Shown here: positions 30,347 through 41,794 of the stretch, piece after piece
Layout: the number at the start of each line of letters is the position of its first letter
How positions within the stretch are numbered: the first letter of the stretch is position 1
Assembly: GCA_003615045.1 (NCBI GenBank)
Contig: ML014136.1
Span: forward strand, 1-64,000
Reading direction: 5' to 3'
Source: Caulochytrium protostelioides
Lineage: Eukaryota; Chytridiomycota; Caulochytriomycetes; Caulochytriales; Caulochytriaceae
Length of the DNA stretch: 64,000 nt
The notes under the pieces: model-generated
What the model was told of the DNA's origin: nothing
Databases searched by the model: none
What the model saw: the letters and a program-made list of their open reading frames with translations, nothing else
Made by a program: the position numbers and the translations under genes

Positions 30347-30766
30347 TCACTGCGCCGAGGTCCCCCGACAGCGCGCGACGCATGGGGCAAGCGTCGAAGC
30401 GCTCCCGCTCACGCATCGTTATGAAGGCCACCCGCTTATGTTTTTCGCGTGATGGGCCACGCGTTTGACGCGCACATCCACACGGTGCACCAGGCCGCGT
30501 CATGCCGTGTTCGGGGACCAGCACGTGACTTGGCGGCACGCGGCGCAGGGCATGACCCGTCGACACGACCGGTTCGCGAGGCTTGAAGGGGTTCATACCG
30601 AATCAAGCCCTCGCCCCCGCCGACCGCAAGGTCACACGGGCCGCAGGGCCACACGGACCGCAAGGCCACGCCATCCCTTGTGCCTCTCCCGGCTCGCCAT
30701 CGCAGAGTCAGACGCATGCATCGGCGGCGGAGACTAGACAACGGCGCATCATGGATAGCGGGTGAC
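30347..30766. other. Intergenic between convergent ELP5 and PPP1R11
   Basis: 420 bases of shared 3' flank. It contains a few short repeats of GGCCACACGG/CAAGGCCAC type near 30640-30670. No gene is seen. Confidence 0.5.
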
Positions 30767-31509
30767 TCACGCGAGCGGTGCACTGTGGGCGCTGCCGTCG
30801 GCCGCGGCATCCCTGTGGTCGCCGTTACACGCATGGTCGTGATCATGGTCATGGTCGCCGCCGCCATGGGCCGCGGCGTCCCGCCGTTCGTGGCGCTGCC
30901 GCCGCCGAGCGGCACGCATCTTGCGCCGTGTTGCGCGGTTGGGCCGCTCATAGTCGTTCGGCGAGTCGGAGTCCGAGTCCGAATCGGACGAAGACGACGA
31001 GGATGACGAATCGCTGCCCCGCGGTTCGCCTGGTTGCCGGACTTTATGCGGCTTGTGGTAGATGCAGCAGACTGGATGGGTCCCCATCGTGCCGCCGAAG
31101 ACGAGAATGGCGATCAACCAACACGCAGACATCCGGCGTGAGTAGCGTCATTGATACCGCAGCCGCGGCAGCGTCCACCGCGACATCCTCGCGTCGACGT
31201 GCACGCGCGTGGCCATGGCCGATCCTGGAGGATGCTCGCGGATCCCCGTCCGTGGCGGTGCTTACCTTTGCTCTTTTTGCGGCCCATGCCCTCGTTGTCG
31301 ACGGTGCTCTCGTCCCAGCGGACGCGCGGCGCCTCGGCCGTCGGTGTCGCCTGGAGCCGCAGCACGCCGTCGGTCCCCGCGCGCGGAGCGTTGAGGTCGC
31401 GGTCGTCGGCGTCGATGTCGGCGTTCGTGCCGGTCACGGTCATCGTGCGGCTCCCGTGCGAGGCGGCGCGGGCCTCCTCGCCGCGGTGGCGCACCAGAAT
31501 CGGCTGCAT
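30767..31509 (-). CDS. PPP1R11: Type 1 protein phosphatase inhibitor (PPP1R11/Ypi1, inhibitor-3)
   Basis: Two exons on the minus strand, 31266-31509 and 30767-31071 (donor GTAAGC, acceptor ATCCAG, phase 1), 182 residues. The family core crosses the splice: VRWDESTVDNEGMGRKKSK|V followed by CCIYHKP. It matches human PPP1R11 ([27 protein letters not shown]) and yeast Ypi1 (VRWEENVIDNENM, ICCIF). VRW is the PP1-docking RVxW-like site. Ypi1 binds and regulates nuclear PP1. The start MQPILVRHRGEE at 31509 has a textbook context (GCCACC ATG C). The C-terminal third is an acidic Ser-Asp run and then an Arg-rich segment ending in Asp-His repeats (DHDHDHDH), which is not typical. Confidence 0.9.
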
Positions 31510-32422
31510 GGTGGCAATCGCCGCAGCCGCACAGGACACGCCGGGAGCGCCGGGGGGAAGCGCCACGGGACGGGACGGGAGGCCTGCGGCGGTCGGAGTC
31601 CGTCCGATGGTCGGAGTTGGCGTCAGTCGGCGACAGTCGGCAATCAGCAATGAATCAACGAGAGTGGTAATCCGTAAGCGGCGATCGAAGCGAAGCCAAG
31701 ACGTCGGCAGAATCACGAGGCCATGACGGAATGACGCTCGGTGGTCGAACGGTGATCCACGAAGCACGGCGTCACCCGCGTTGCGTGCGATGGGCAGCGC
31801 GTCCGCGGCGGAGATACGGCGGATCAAGCCAGCTGGTGGTGCAGAGACGTGGGGGGTCACCGAGTCGAGCTCGCGTATCGCCTGTCGAGCCGAGCAACCG
31901 GCGACTCAGGGGTCGCCACGTCTGGACCACGACCACCACGACCCGGTGTCAGGTCGCCGGGGATCAGCGACACACCCCGGCACGATCGCGCAGGGAGGTC
32001 GTGTCGCTGGCGTCTCTGGCGGCGACCGAGTCCTGGTCGAGGATGCTGCGACGGGGGTCGCAGTGGGACCCAGCGAGGCGTGCGGGCCAGGTGTCGTCAT
32101 GCTGAGCCATGCGCGCCCCACCGGCCGCGGCCATCGCGAGGCGTTCCCAAACGAAAAGGCGGCATGCCCCTCTTTCTCGCCCCATCAGGCACGAGGACGC
32201 CCGACCCGCCATCCTCATCCTGGTTCTCCTCGCCATCGTCGATGAGGCGAACGTCAGTTGAGGCTCTAACGAACGAGGAATGACCTCGAAGTCCTGGATG
32301 ATGAGAGAACGACAGACTTTTTAAAGAGTTTATAGGTGAGCAGAGGTCCCAGGGCGAGGCCATCTCACTTCCGTTCGTGCGCATTCGGAGCGTCCGATCA
32401 CGGAGGAGAGGAGGCAACGCGG
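31510..32422. other. Intergenic, 0.9 kb, PPP1R11 promoter and MFE-2 3' flank
   Basis: Upstream of PPP1R11 and downstream of MFE-2, both on the minus strand. A few GTCGGAGT/CAGTCGG-type short repeats occur around 31595-31640. Open frames here lack motifs; no gene is supported. Confidence 0.5.
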
Positions 32423-33728
32423 TTACATGCGCGCGCTGGGCTTGGCGAGCTTCATGATCGCGTCGAGCTTGTTGGCAAGCATCAGATTGCCCTTGACCTT
32501 GATCTTGCGGCTCATAAACGCTTTCTGCGGCGAGAGCTTGCCGGCCGCAAGCAGCCCAAAGTTGGCGTCGCTGACGCTGATCGCGAGGTCGGGTTTGGCG
32601 CCGTTCTTGGGCGCGCCCTCGTAGACGGCCCCCGCGCCGTTCTTCATGTCGACCGTGTAGTGCAGCGTCTGGCCGGCGTCATTGGTAATCTCGAAGGCGA
32701 TGAGCCCGCCCGTCTTCTTGACGAGCCCCGCGCGGTCAGACGCGGCGTCCAGCCCGTCGCGGATCCCCTGGAAGACGGTCGTCGAAGCAAAGTTGCCGCT
32801 TGCCGACGCCGGAGCGTCGCTGCCGCTGGTAGCCGTCGCGCTCGGGTGGAGCTCGACAGCTGCGTTCGAGATGACGACCGCGTCGCGCTCCACGACCTTC
32901 ACGATAAAGACGACCTTGTTGCCCTCCTTCCACATGTGCGTCTCGAGCGTCTCGCCCGGGAAGACGTGCTTCGCGAAGCGGACCTTGATACTCTTGAAGC
33001 GCGCGGGGTCGTTGTGGCAGAACGCCTGGAAGACGTGCTTGCCGGCGATGCCGAAGGAACACAGCCCGTGCAGGATGGGGACCTCGAAGCCGCCAGCGGC
33101 GCTCATGCTCGGGTCGATGTGCAGCGGGTTCCAGTCCCCCGACAGCCGGTAGAGCGCGGCCTGCTCGGCCGTCGTCTTCTCGCGCACGATCTTGTCCGCG
33201 GGCCGCGACGGCGGCTGGTTGAGCGCGGTCGCGGCGCCGCGGTCGCGGCCCTTGCTGCCGCCGAACCCACCCGCGCCGCGGATAAAGTTGGTGAACTGGT
33301 TCTCGCAGAGCAGCTGGCCCTGCTCGTCGTACGTCTTGGTCGCGATCACGACCGACGCCGCCTTGCCCTTATCGAGCATCTCGATGATGCGGCCCTCGGT
33401 CGAGAGCTTGCCGCTCGTCGGCAGCGGGCGCTTCAGCTCGAGGTACTGCTCGCCGTGCAGCAGCATCATCGGGTTGAAGTCCGGCAGGAACTGGTCGAAG
33501 CGCACGCCCGCCATCATGAGCCCGAACGCCGGAATCACGCCGAACGTCGGCACAACGGCGAAGTGCTCGTCGTTCTCGTACACGAGCGGCAGCTCCTCGC
33601 GCTTCGCGCCGATCCCCAAGTTGTACAGGATACTCTCGCGGTGCGTGTACACGTACTCGTGCTTGTCCATCTTTTGCGATTTGGCCAAGCGGACGGGTTC
33701 CGGGTCGCTGGCGTCCGCGTGGGCGCTG

Positions 33729-33763
<35 letters not shown>

Positions 33764-35720
33764 GGCCTTGTTATCAAAGTTGGCCTGGACGGCCCCAAAC
33801 GACTCCTGCGCATTGGTGGGGAACGTGGCGCGCCCAAAGTTGGTCACGTCGGACCAGCGCGCTGCAATGGCTTCGGGCGTCAGGGCGCGGTTGATCGGGA
33901 ACCCGACGCCCTGGGTGCGCTGCCAGCGGACTGGCGCCATCCAGCCCGAGCCGACCTCGAAGAGCTGACCTGTCGCCGGGCACTTCTCGGACGCGAGGAA
34001 CCCCACGAGCGGCGAGATGTACTCGGGCTTGAGCGCCTCGACCATATCGGGCGGCATGATGGTCGCCGTCATGCGCGTGCCCGCATTCGGCGCGATCGTG
34101 TTTACGAGAATGTTCTTGCGCCCGCCTTCCTGAGCCAGCGAGTTGCTCAGCGCAATGATGCCTGCCTTCGCCGCCGCGTAGTTGGCCTGGCCAAAGTTGC
34201 CGTAGATGCCGACTGCCGACGTCGTGTTGATAATGCGGCCGTACTGCTGCTTCAGCATATGCGGCCATGCGGCCTTGAGTACCTTGTACGTGCCGCGCAG
34301 ATGAATGTTGTAGACCAGGTCCCAGTCGGCGTCTGACATGCGCGCAAACGATTTGTCGCGCAGGATGCCCGCGTTGTTGACGACGATGTGGATGCCGCCG
34401 AAGGCCTGCAGCGCCGTCGCAACGAGCTTGTCGCCGTGCTCGACGGAGTCGTAGTTGGCCACGGCCTCGCCGCCCATGGCCTTGATCTCGGCCACGACGG
34501 CGTCGGCCGCGCGGGAGGAGGTCCCCTGGCCGGTGTGGGAGACGCCGAGGTCGTTGACGACGACCTTGGCGCCCATCTTGGCGAGCGTGAGCGCGTGCGC
34601 GCGGCCAAGGCCGGCGCCGGCGCCCGTCACGAGCGCGACCTTGCCCTGCAGCGTGATGCCCGCCGCCGCGGGCGGGTTGGCCGCCATCCCGCGCGCCGTC
34701 TCGAGCAGCCCGACCCAGTCCGTCTCCATGATCGAGGCCGGGTACTGCGGCTTGCGGTCGTAGTCCATGATTTCGGGGAACTTGGTGGCGACGGTGGCGG
34801 CGGTGAAGGAAGGGTCGGCCTTGAAGACGGCGCCCTCGCCGCGCTGGCGACGCAGCTGGCTCACCCAGCCGGCGCCGCACTCGAAGATGCTGCCGTTCTC
34901 CTTGACCGACTCGTGCGTCAGGTAGCCCACGAGCGGCACAATGAAATCGGGCTTCATGTTGGCGAGGATCTCGGGAGGGAGCACCGTCTCGGTCATGCGG
35001 CTTGCCGCGACGGGCGCGATCGTGTTGACCAGCACGTTTTTGCGCTCGCCCTCGCGCGCGAGGGCCATCGTCAGCCCGTGCAGCGCAAGCTTCGCCGACG
35101 CGTAGTTGGCCTGGCCGAAGTTGCCGTAGATGCCGGCGGCCGAGGCGGTGTTGATCACGCGGCCGTAGCCCTGCTTGAGCATGTGCGGCCACGCGGCGTG
35201 CGTGACCCTGTACGCGCCGCGGACATGCACGGCGTGCACGAGGTCCCAGTCGGCGTCGGACATGCGCGCGAACGATACATCACGCAGGATACCCGCGTTG
35301 TTGATGATGATGTGGACCGCGCCGAAGGCCTGCAGCGCCGTCGCGACAATGGCTTCGCCGTTCTCGACCGAGTCGTAGTTCGCGACGGCTTTGCCGCCGG
35401 CGGCCTGGATCTCGCGGACGACCACGTCCGCGGCTTTGTGGTCCGCGCCGCCCTCGCCGGTGCGCGCAATGCCGAGATCGTTGACGACCACGTTGGCGCC
35501 ACGCGACGCATACCACAGCGCGTAGGCCTGCACCATGGCGATCGAGATGGCGATCGAGCACGAGAACAATACAATCATTGAAAACACACACCTGGGGTCA
35601 GAGACTGGTTCAGTTTCGATGTCGTTCATGGCGCCGTGCACATGGAAGCGTTACCTTGCCGAGACCACCGCCGGCACCGGTCACGATGACCGTGCGGCCA
35701 TCAAACCGCATCTGAGCCAT
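32423..35720 (-). CDS. FOX2: Peroxisomal multifunctional enzyme type 2: two SDR domains, hydratase 2 and SCP2
   Basis: Exons 35655-35720 and 32423-35527 (donor GTAACG, acceptor GTGCAG, phase 0), 1056 residues. It acts in peroxisomal beta-oxidation, hydrating 2-enoyl-CoA and oxidising the (3R)-hydroxyacyl-CoA. Domain order: SDR 1 with TGAGGGLG (14-21, built across the splice) and NYASAK (about 163); SDR 2 with TGAGAGLG (about 322) and NYAAAK (about 471); hydratase 2 with YRLSGDWNPLHIDP (about 815); and a C-terminal sterol carrier protein-2 domain (about 935-1056). The last residues, SARM, end in ARM, which fits a variant PTS1 signal. Both SDR domains keep the Tyr and Lys. Fungal Fox2 usually has two SDR domains plus hydratase without SCP2, while animal HSD17B4 has one SDR, hydratase and SCP2; this gene combines both layouts. 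Confidence 0.95.
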
Positions 35721-36817
35721 GATGGCGAGACGATCAATCGAGGGTGTTGAAGGAGAGGGGACGCTGTGGAAACAGCGAGGAGAATCGAAATCGCGTGGGG
35801 AGGCGATTCCGATCAGAAGCTACGAGGCGCGAGAGGAGGAGGAGGAAGGGGTATGAATGGGGACAACGTGATACGACAGCGATGACCGTGTTGATAGGAC
35901 GATCTCCCCCCTTGTACCCCCAGAGCCCCCCGATCTCGCAGGTGCCGCCGATCCCTCCCTCGTGTCGATCCCGCGTCAGCGATCGAGCACGTCTCAACGG
36001 GGCTGCTCCTCTTATCACGCTCACGAGACCATGAGACAAGCGCGCGTGGACCCAGTTGGTCCCATCGCAGCGCGGCGCGCCTGCGATGGCGCGTCGATCT
36101 GGCCGCGATGCACCCTCATGCGCGGCCGCGTGCATCCCGTGATAGGCCGCCTGAGTGGTGGGCGCCATGCCGCTTCCCGTCAGGGCGCAGGTGCCCCCGC
36201 ACTTCGCCGGTGGCACTGCGGCAGCGGCCGTCCTGGCCCACGCGGCGGCGACCCGCGACCCGCGGCCTGGGTGCAGCAGTGTTGTGGACGGCGGCCGCCC
36301 GCCGACGGCGTTGTTATGGGGGTCGCCAGGCTGGTCCGCGGTGCCGCGGCCGTGGTGAAACCGGGATCACGCGCCGACGCGGTCGCGGCCGACGGCGCCG
36401 CGGCCCTCCCGCATGCACGCCGCTGCTAGGCATCGGTGCTGCGGCGCCACGCATGATGGTGCCGCCTCCCGTCTCGCTGGTCGTCTCGGCTTTCCGCCCG
36501 GCAAGGAGGCGCTTTCCAGGCCCGACGGGTGGATATGGGCGGCTGGGCGGGCCGGTGAGCCCCCGGCGCCTGGTCCCCCCCGTACCGCGCTGGCCAGCTG
36601 ATGTTGAAGCATTGCGCAAGGCGGCGTCGGAAACACGGGACCGAGGCGTTTGATGCGGTGGGTCCGTTGTTTTCCCGGAGCCGTGACATGTGACACGCGC
36701 CAACCGGCGTTGGAGAAACCGATCTGCATGGGAAATGGAAATGGAAAAGGCATATGATATGTAAATGAAAAATAAGAGAAACGTATGTACAGAACAAAAA
36801 TAATAGCGAAGGACGGC
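35721..36817. other. Intergenic, 1.1 kb, MFE-2 promoter and kinase 3' flank
   Basis: The left part is upstream of MFE-2; the right 130 bases are AT-richer (AAATGGAAATGGAAAAGG, ACAAAAATAATAG), as expected for the 3' end of the kinase gene. No supported exon. Confidence 0.5.
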
Positions 36818-39800
36818 TTAGTGCGACGCCGTCATGGCCGTCGCGGCCGTCGCGGCGGGCGGCACATCCACGAGCATGAACGGATGCGCGAGGACCTGCT
36901 CCATGGTGTAGCGGCGCGGAATGACGGGGTCCAGCAGGTGGCTTAGCAGGTCTTTGAGCAGCGCGCTGCACGGCCGCTTCTCGCGGTGGAACTGCGGCGC
37001 GAGCGCCGTATTGACGGCCGGTACGAAGCCCTTCGGCAGACGCGACGCGGCGGCCGAGGAGCGGTCCGGCGTCGCGAGCGACGATGCGGATGCCGACGCG
37101 GAGGCCACGGACGAAACCGACGACCGACGCCGGCCCAGCGATGCGCGGTTCGCCCTGCCGTCGTCGTCGTCGTCGTCGTCATTGGCGCGGCCATCGATGC
37201 GGTCTCGATCAGGGAGTTGCATCGGCGTCGGCGTGGGCGGAATAATGTTGGTCGAGTCCGAGAAACTCCCGAGGCAGAGGATCTCGCCGGGCTCCGAGAA
37301 GGGTCGGCGGCCAAAGACGAGCGTGTACAGTAGAATGCCGGAGGCCCAGACGTCTTGCTCCGGCCCGCGCCACTCGTCGCCGCGCAGGATCTCGGGCGCA
37401 GCATACAGCGTCGTGCCGTGGAAGGTATCAAACCAGTCGTCGCGCGTCTCTGGGATCGGCGCCGCGACGCCAAAGTCAATGAGCTTCACGTGGAACTGCG
37501 CATTGACCACCACGTTTTCCTCCTTCACGTCCTGGTGGACAAATCCCCGCGCGTGCAGATACGCCACGGCATGCGCGATCTGGCGGAAGATGAAGCGGAC
37601 ATCGTGCTCCGTGAACCGGACATGCATCGTCTCAATGCACTCAAAAAGATCCTGCGAGCGCTTGCCAAGCATCACCGGATGCGACATCATGCCCGTGCCG
37701 GACATGCCCGTACCCGTCACGTGGACCCGGGACGGCACGGGCTCAAGCGCCGGCGCCGGCGCCGGCGGGACCGCGTCATGCAGCGGCAGCGCGCCGACAG
37801 CCCTCGACGCGGACGGCAGCGGCTCGCCTGTCGGCACCCCGTCGGCCTTCGGCAGCGTCATCGCATGCGGCATCTCGGCCGACGAGTTCCGCGATGGCGA
37901 CGGCGACGGCAGGCCGCCGACCCGGCTGGACCCCAACTCGGCGTCGGCGTCGGCGCTGGCGGCGTCATTGGCGTCCAGCAGCGAGGGCAGCGTGGGCGCG
38001 TCGCTCGCCGTGGCCGCAAGGCCCTCGGACGTCGCGCTGGCGGCGGCGGCGGCGGCGTCAGGCGGACAGCTCCAGTGGCTGCCGTGGTTCTCCATCACGA
38101 GGTAGATATACCACTCGTCCTCATAGCAGTCCAGAAACTCGATGATGTTGGGATGCTTGAGGCGACGCAGGATCGACAGCTCGCGCGGGACGGTGCCGAG
38201 CACACGGTCGCGGACCCAGGACGAGACGAGGATGCGCTCCTTGAAGAGGAACTTGGTCGCCGTCGTCATGCCGTCCCGCCGGCGGGTCGAGGCGGAGACG
38301 AACGAGGAAATGCCCTCGCCGAGAATCTCGTTCAGCTCGTAGTGTGCCATGAAGCCGGGCGCCAGCGCGCCGCGTTCATACTCGGCCAGCACATGCGCCG
38401 CGCTTGGCGGGTCCACCGACGGGTACCACCCGGGCTCGAGGCTGAAGGAGGCCTGCACGGTCAGCGGCTGCGGCGTCGGGCCCGACGGGCCCACGGAGGG
38501 GAAGCACGTGGGCGAGCCGAGGCTGAACGAGACCGACGAGAGCGGCTGGCCCGCGCCGACGCCGGGCACGTCTTCGTTTAGCAGCTTGCTGAGCATGGCG
38601 GGGCGCAGCATCGGGCTGAGCCGCGGCGAGCGGCCCGGCTCGAGCCCGGCAGGCGCTGCATCGGTGTCGGCCGCGTCGCCGCCCATACTGAAGCCGGCGC
38701 GCGAGTGCGATGTCACTGCGAGGCCACTCGAAGCGCCGCTGTGTGCTTCGATGGCCACCGAATCCTGGATCTTGAGCGAATCATCGATCGGCGACGTTGT
38801 GCGAGGTACCGCTTGCTGCTGCTGCTGTTGCTGCTGGCGCTGCTGGCGCTGCTGCTGGAGCAACTGCTGCTGCTGCTGTTGCTGCTGCGCGGCCTGCAGC
38901 GCCTGGTGGTGGCGCCGGAAGGTCGCATAGTCCAGAAAGGGGTCCGAGTAGACGCGGGGCAGACCCAGCACCGTGAACGATGATTTCGGCGTCATACTAC
39001 GGCCGCCCGCGACACCGGCCACGGGCGTTCCCGCGCCGGAACCCGTGCCAGAGCAGTAGATCCCCTGAGCGCCGGTCGACCGCAGCGACGACTGCAGGTA
39101 GTGGCCATGGCTCGGCTGCTGCGGCTGCGGTTGATAGTGCGGATGCGACGGAAATGCGTACGGATGCGACGGCGTCTGGTGGAGGTGAGGCGCCGCGTGC
39201 ATATGCGGCGTCGGCTGGTGGTGCATCGGCTGCGGCGAGGGTTGATGATGCGGGGGCTGCGGTGAGGCATGCGCCATACTCTGTTGGTGCTGGTACGCGT
39301 GCTGATGGTGCTGCTGCTGCTGCAGGTGGGCATATGCGTGCGGCGCAGGGGCGTGTGGCGGATGCACATACGCGGACGAGTGTCCCGAGAGCATCATCGG
39401 GCTGCTCGTCGAAAAAGGCATCATCGACCCGTACTGCAACTGGATGCTGCTGCGGACGCTGCGCGGCGTCCCGGTCACGGTGTGCATGAGCGATCGACCG
39501 CCCGAGCCGGGGGCCGCCGTCGATGCGTTCGAGCCGAACGTGCTCCCGTCGAATGTGCCCTGCTGCCAGGCGAGCTGCGACATCGATGTCGGCAGCGACG
39601 TTGGGTGGTGCACCTGGTGTTGCACAAACACGCTCGACGCCGAAGGAATCAGCGGCACCGGCGCCGGCGGGGGTGACGGGCCCACCATGGCGCCGCCGCC
39701 GCCGTTGGCGTTGACCGCGTTGGCCAAGGCGGTCACGGCGGCCGGCGCGCCAGGTCGCAGGGCCGCCTCGGGCGGATCCATCACGTCGTGGAGCTGGCTT

Positions 39801-40718
39801 CCGCGGCTCGGCCAGAAGGCGGCCATCCCCGGCGCGACGGCATGCGGCGCCATCGCGGTTGCCACGGGTCCGTCGGGCGGCCCGGTCTGCTGCGGCGAGG
39901 GCGTCGGCTGCGCCATCTGCGCGAGCGACAGCGCGGGCGAGTGGTCCAGCGATCCCGATCCCGAGCCCGCGACCGCGGACTCCATCACGAGCGGGCGCTC
40001 GTGCGACGGGAAGTGCACCAGCGACAGCGGCGCCGCGGACGCTGGATCTGAGCCGGACGGCTGCGACGGCGGTGGCGGCGGCGGTGGCACGGGGCCCTGG
40101 AGGGGGAAGCTGGCGTGCGAAGGCCCCGCGGTGGCCGGCGCACTCGCGTTAAACGCGGGGTACGGCGCCGGCATGGCGGCGTTGGCCATGGCGGCGGCGG
40201 CGGCGGCCGCGGCGGCCGCGGTGGCGGCCGGGACGGGCGGCTGGATCGGGTACGGCACCGACGGGGGCAGCCCGCGGTGCTGCAACCGGAGCGGCGAGGC
40301 GGGGCCGGGTCCCGGCGGCGCCGGAACGGCGGCGGCGGCCGCGGCGGCCGCGGTGGCGGCCGGGACGGGCGGCTGGATCGGGTACGGCACCGACGGGGGC
40401 AGCCCGCGGTGCTGCAACCGGAGCGGCGAGGCGGGGCCGGGTCCCGGCGGCGCCGGAACGGCGGCGGCGGCCGCGGCGGCGGCCGCGGCGAGCTGCACGT
40501 CGGGATGCGCCGTGTTCAGGGCCGACATCGAGTGCGACGGCGTCAGCGCGCCCGGGGGCGCGGTCGCCGGGTACGGCAAGGACGAGGGATGCAGCGCGCG
40601 TGCTGGATGCGATGGTGGCGCCAACGGGTCGATCGGGTCGTAGGGCAGGAACGGCGAGCGCAGCATGCCGGGCGCGACGCTGGGGATGGGGCCGACGGCG
40701 CCAGACGCGGAAGCAGCC

Positions 40719-40750
<32 letters not shown>

Positions 40751-41794
40751 AGTGGCGGCATCCGACGCGGCGGCGAGGGAGCTCGGGCGGTGGAGCTGCG
40801 GCGACGAGGCGACGGGCACGAGGACGTGGGGCGGCGAGGGCATCGCGGGCGCCGAGAGCGGCGAGACGAGCGGGTTGAGGGCCGAGATGCGGCGTGCGAC
40901 ACGGCTCTCGGAGGGCGACGCGGCGGCCTCGTGCTCGAGGCTGTTGCTGCGGGCCAGCGGCTCGGGCGTGCGCGCCGCAGCGAGGGACGTGCCCGTCGCA
41001 AGCGGCGGTGGCATCGGCCGAGCGGCGGTGGTCGCGCTCGAATCCGCCAGGACAGCGACGGGAATCGGTGAGGAGGGCGAGCGCGACCGGGAGGCGGCGG
41101 GGGCCCGGGCCGGGGTCGCCGCGCCTCGGACGCGGTCGGACGCCCACGTGACGCCGGGGCTGAGGGGGTCGGCGTCCGAGGGGTCCGACGCGGACGACGC
41201 GGACATCGCGTGGAGCAGCGGGGGCCGGGTCGGCGAGGTCTCGCTGAACGCGACGAGGCGGCTCATCGCGGGGCCGCCCTGGGCCAGGTGGTGGGCCATC
41301 AGCATGGCGCGGTTGCGGAAGAGATCGCCGCGATGCAGCACCGGCGGCGGCGGCTGCTGGAGGAAGCTGAAGCCGCTGCCGGGGGCGAGCGGCGCGTGGT
41401 ACGGCAGCGTGCCGTCGGCGGCGGCGCCGGCACTGCTGGCCGCGGCGCCGAGCGTGGCCGCGGCCGCAGCGCCCGCGACGCCGGCGGACCGCGGGCCCGT
41501 CAGCGGCCCTGAGGGCGTGCTCTTGCTCCGCATCCGCGGCGACCCGGCCCGGGCGGCGGTCTCCAAGCCCTTGATCGCGGCGGCGGCGGCGGCGGCGGCG
41601 GCAGCGGCCGTGGCGGCGGCGGCGGCCGTGGCGGCGAAGGCGTCAGGGTGCGAGCCGAGCCATGACGACGGCGTCGCGGCGGCGGCGGTGGCGGCACCGG
41701 CCGCGCCAGCATAGGGCAGCGCGGCGGCGCGGGCGGGCGTGGGCGTCGGAGCGGCAGGCGATGCCGGCGGCTCGCCCACAGCCGGTGACGCCAT
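36818..41794 (-). CDS. Serine/threonine kinase of the PAS-kinase type with a very long low-complexity N terminus
   Basis: A 1658-residue single-exon protein. The kinase domain (about 1148-1645) starts YELNEILGEGISSFVSAS; the ATP lysine is in TATKFLFKERIL, the helix-C Glu in VPRELSIL. The next block, KERILVSSWVRDRVLGTVPR, is typical of PAS kinases (yeast Psk1/2, human PASK), as are FRQIAHAVAYLHARGFVHQD, DFHVKLIDFG-like AQFHVKLIDFGVAAPIP and FDTFHGTTLYAAPEILRG with GPEQDVWASG. The HRD motif is HQD (about 1419), so it is a non-RD variant, though Asp, Asn (EEN) and DFG are kept. About 145 disordered residues sit between hinge MENHG (about 1232) and DLFECIE (about 1380), and another insertion lies near 1515-1600. 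The first ~1100 residues are Ala/Pro/Gln/Ser/His-rich; I see no PAS domain. PAS kinases link nutrient state to carbohydrate use. Confidence 0.85.
38810..38893. repeat. CTG/CAG-rich tract coding Gln runs
   Basis: Interrupted CTG repeats (with TTG and GCG interruptions), read on the minus strand as CAG. They code an interrupted Gln-rich run shortly before the kinase domain. Confidence 0.85.
40199..40480. repeat. 132-bp in-frame tandem duplication in the kinase gene
   Basis: 40199-40330 and 40331-40462 look identical, with a partial third copy to about 40480. The offset is exactly 132 bases (44 codons), so the reading frame is kept. Each copy codes an Ala run plus a Pro-rich segment containing SPLRLQHRGLPPSVPYPIQP. 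Confidence 0.95.

Noticed and set aside
32336-34336. Plus-strand open frame of ~670 codons antisense to MFE-2
   Set aside because: Mirrors the codon pattern of the minus-strand SDR/hydratase/SCP2 gene and shows no motif of its own.
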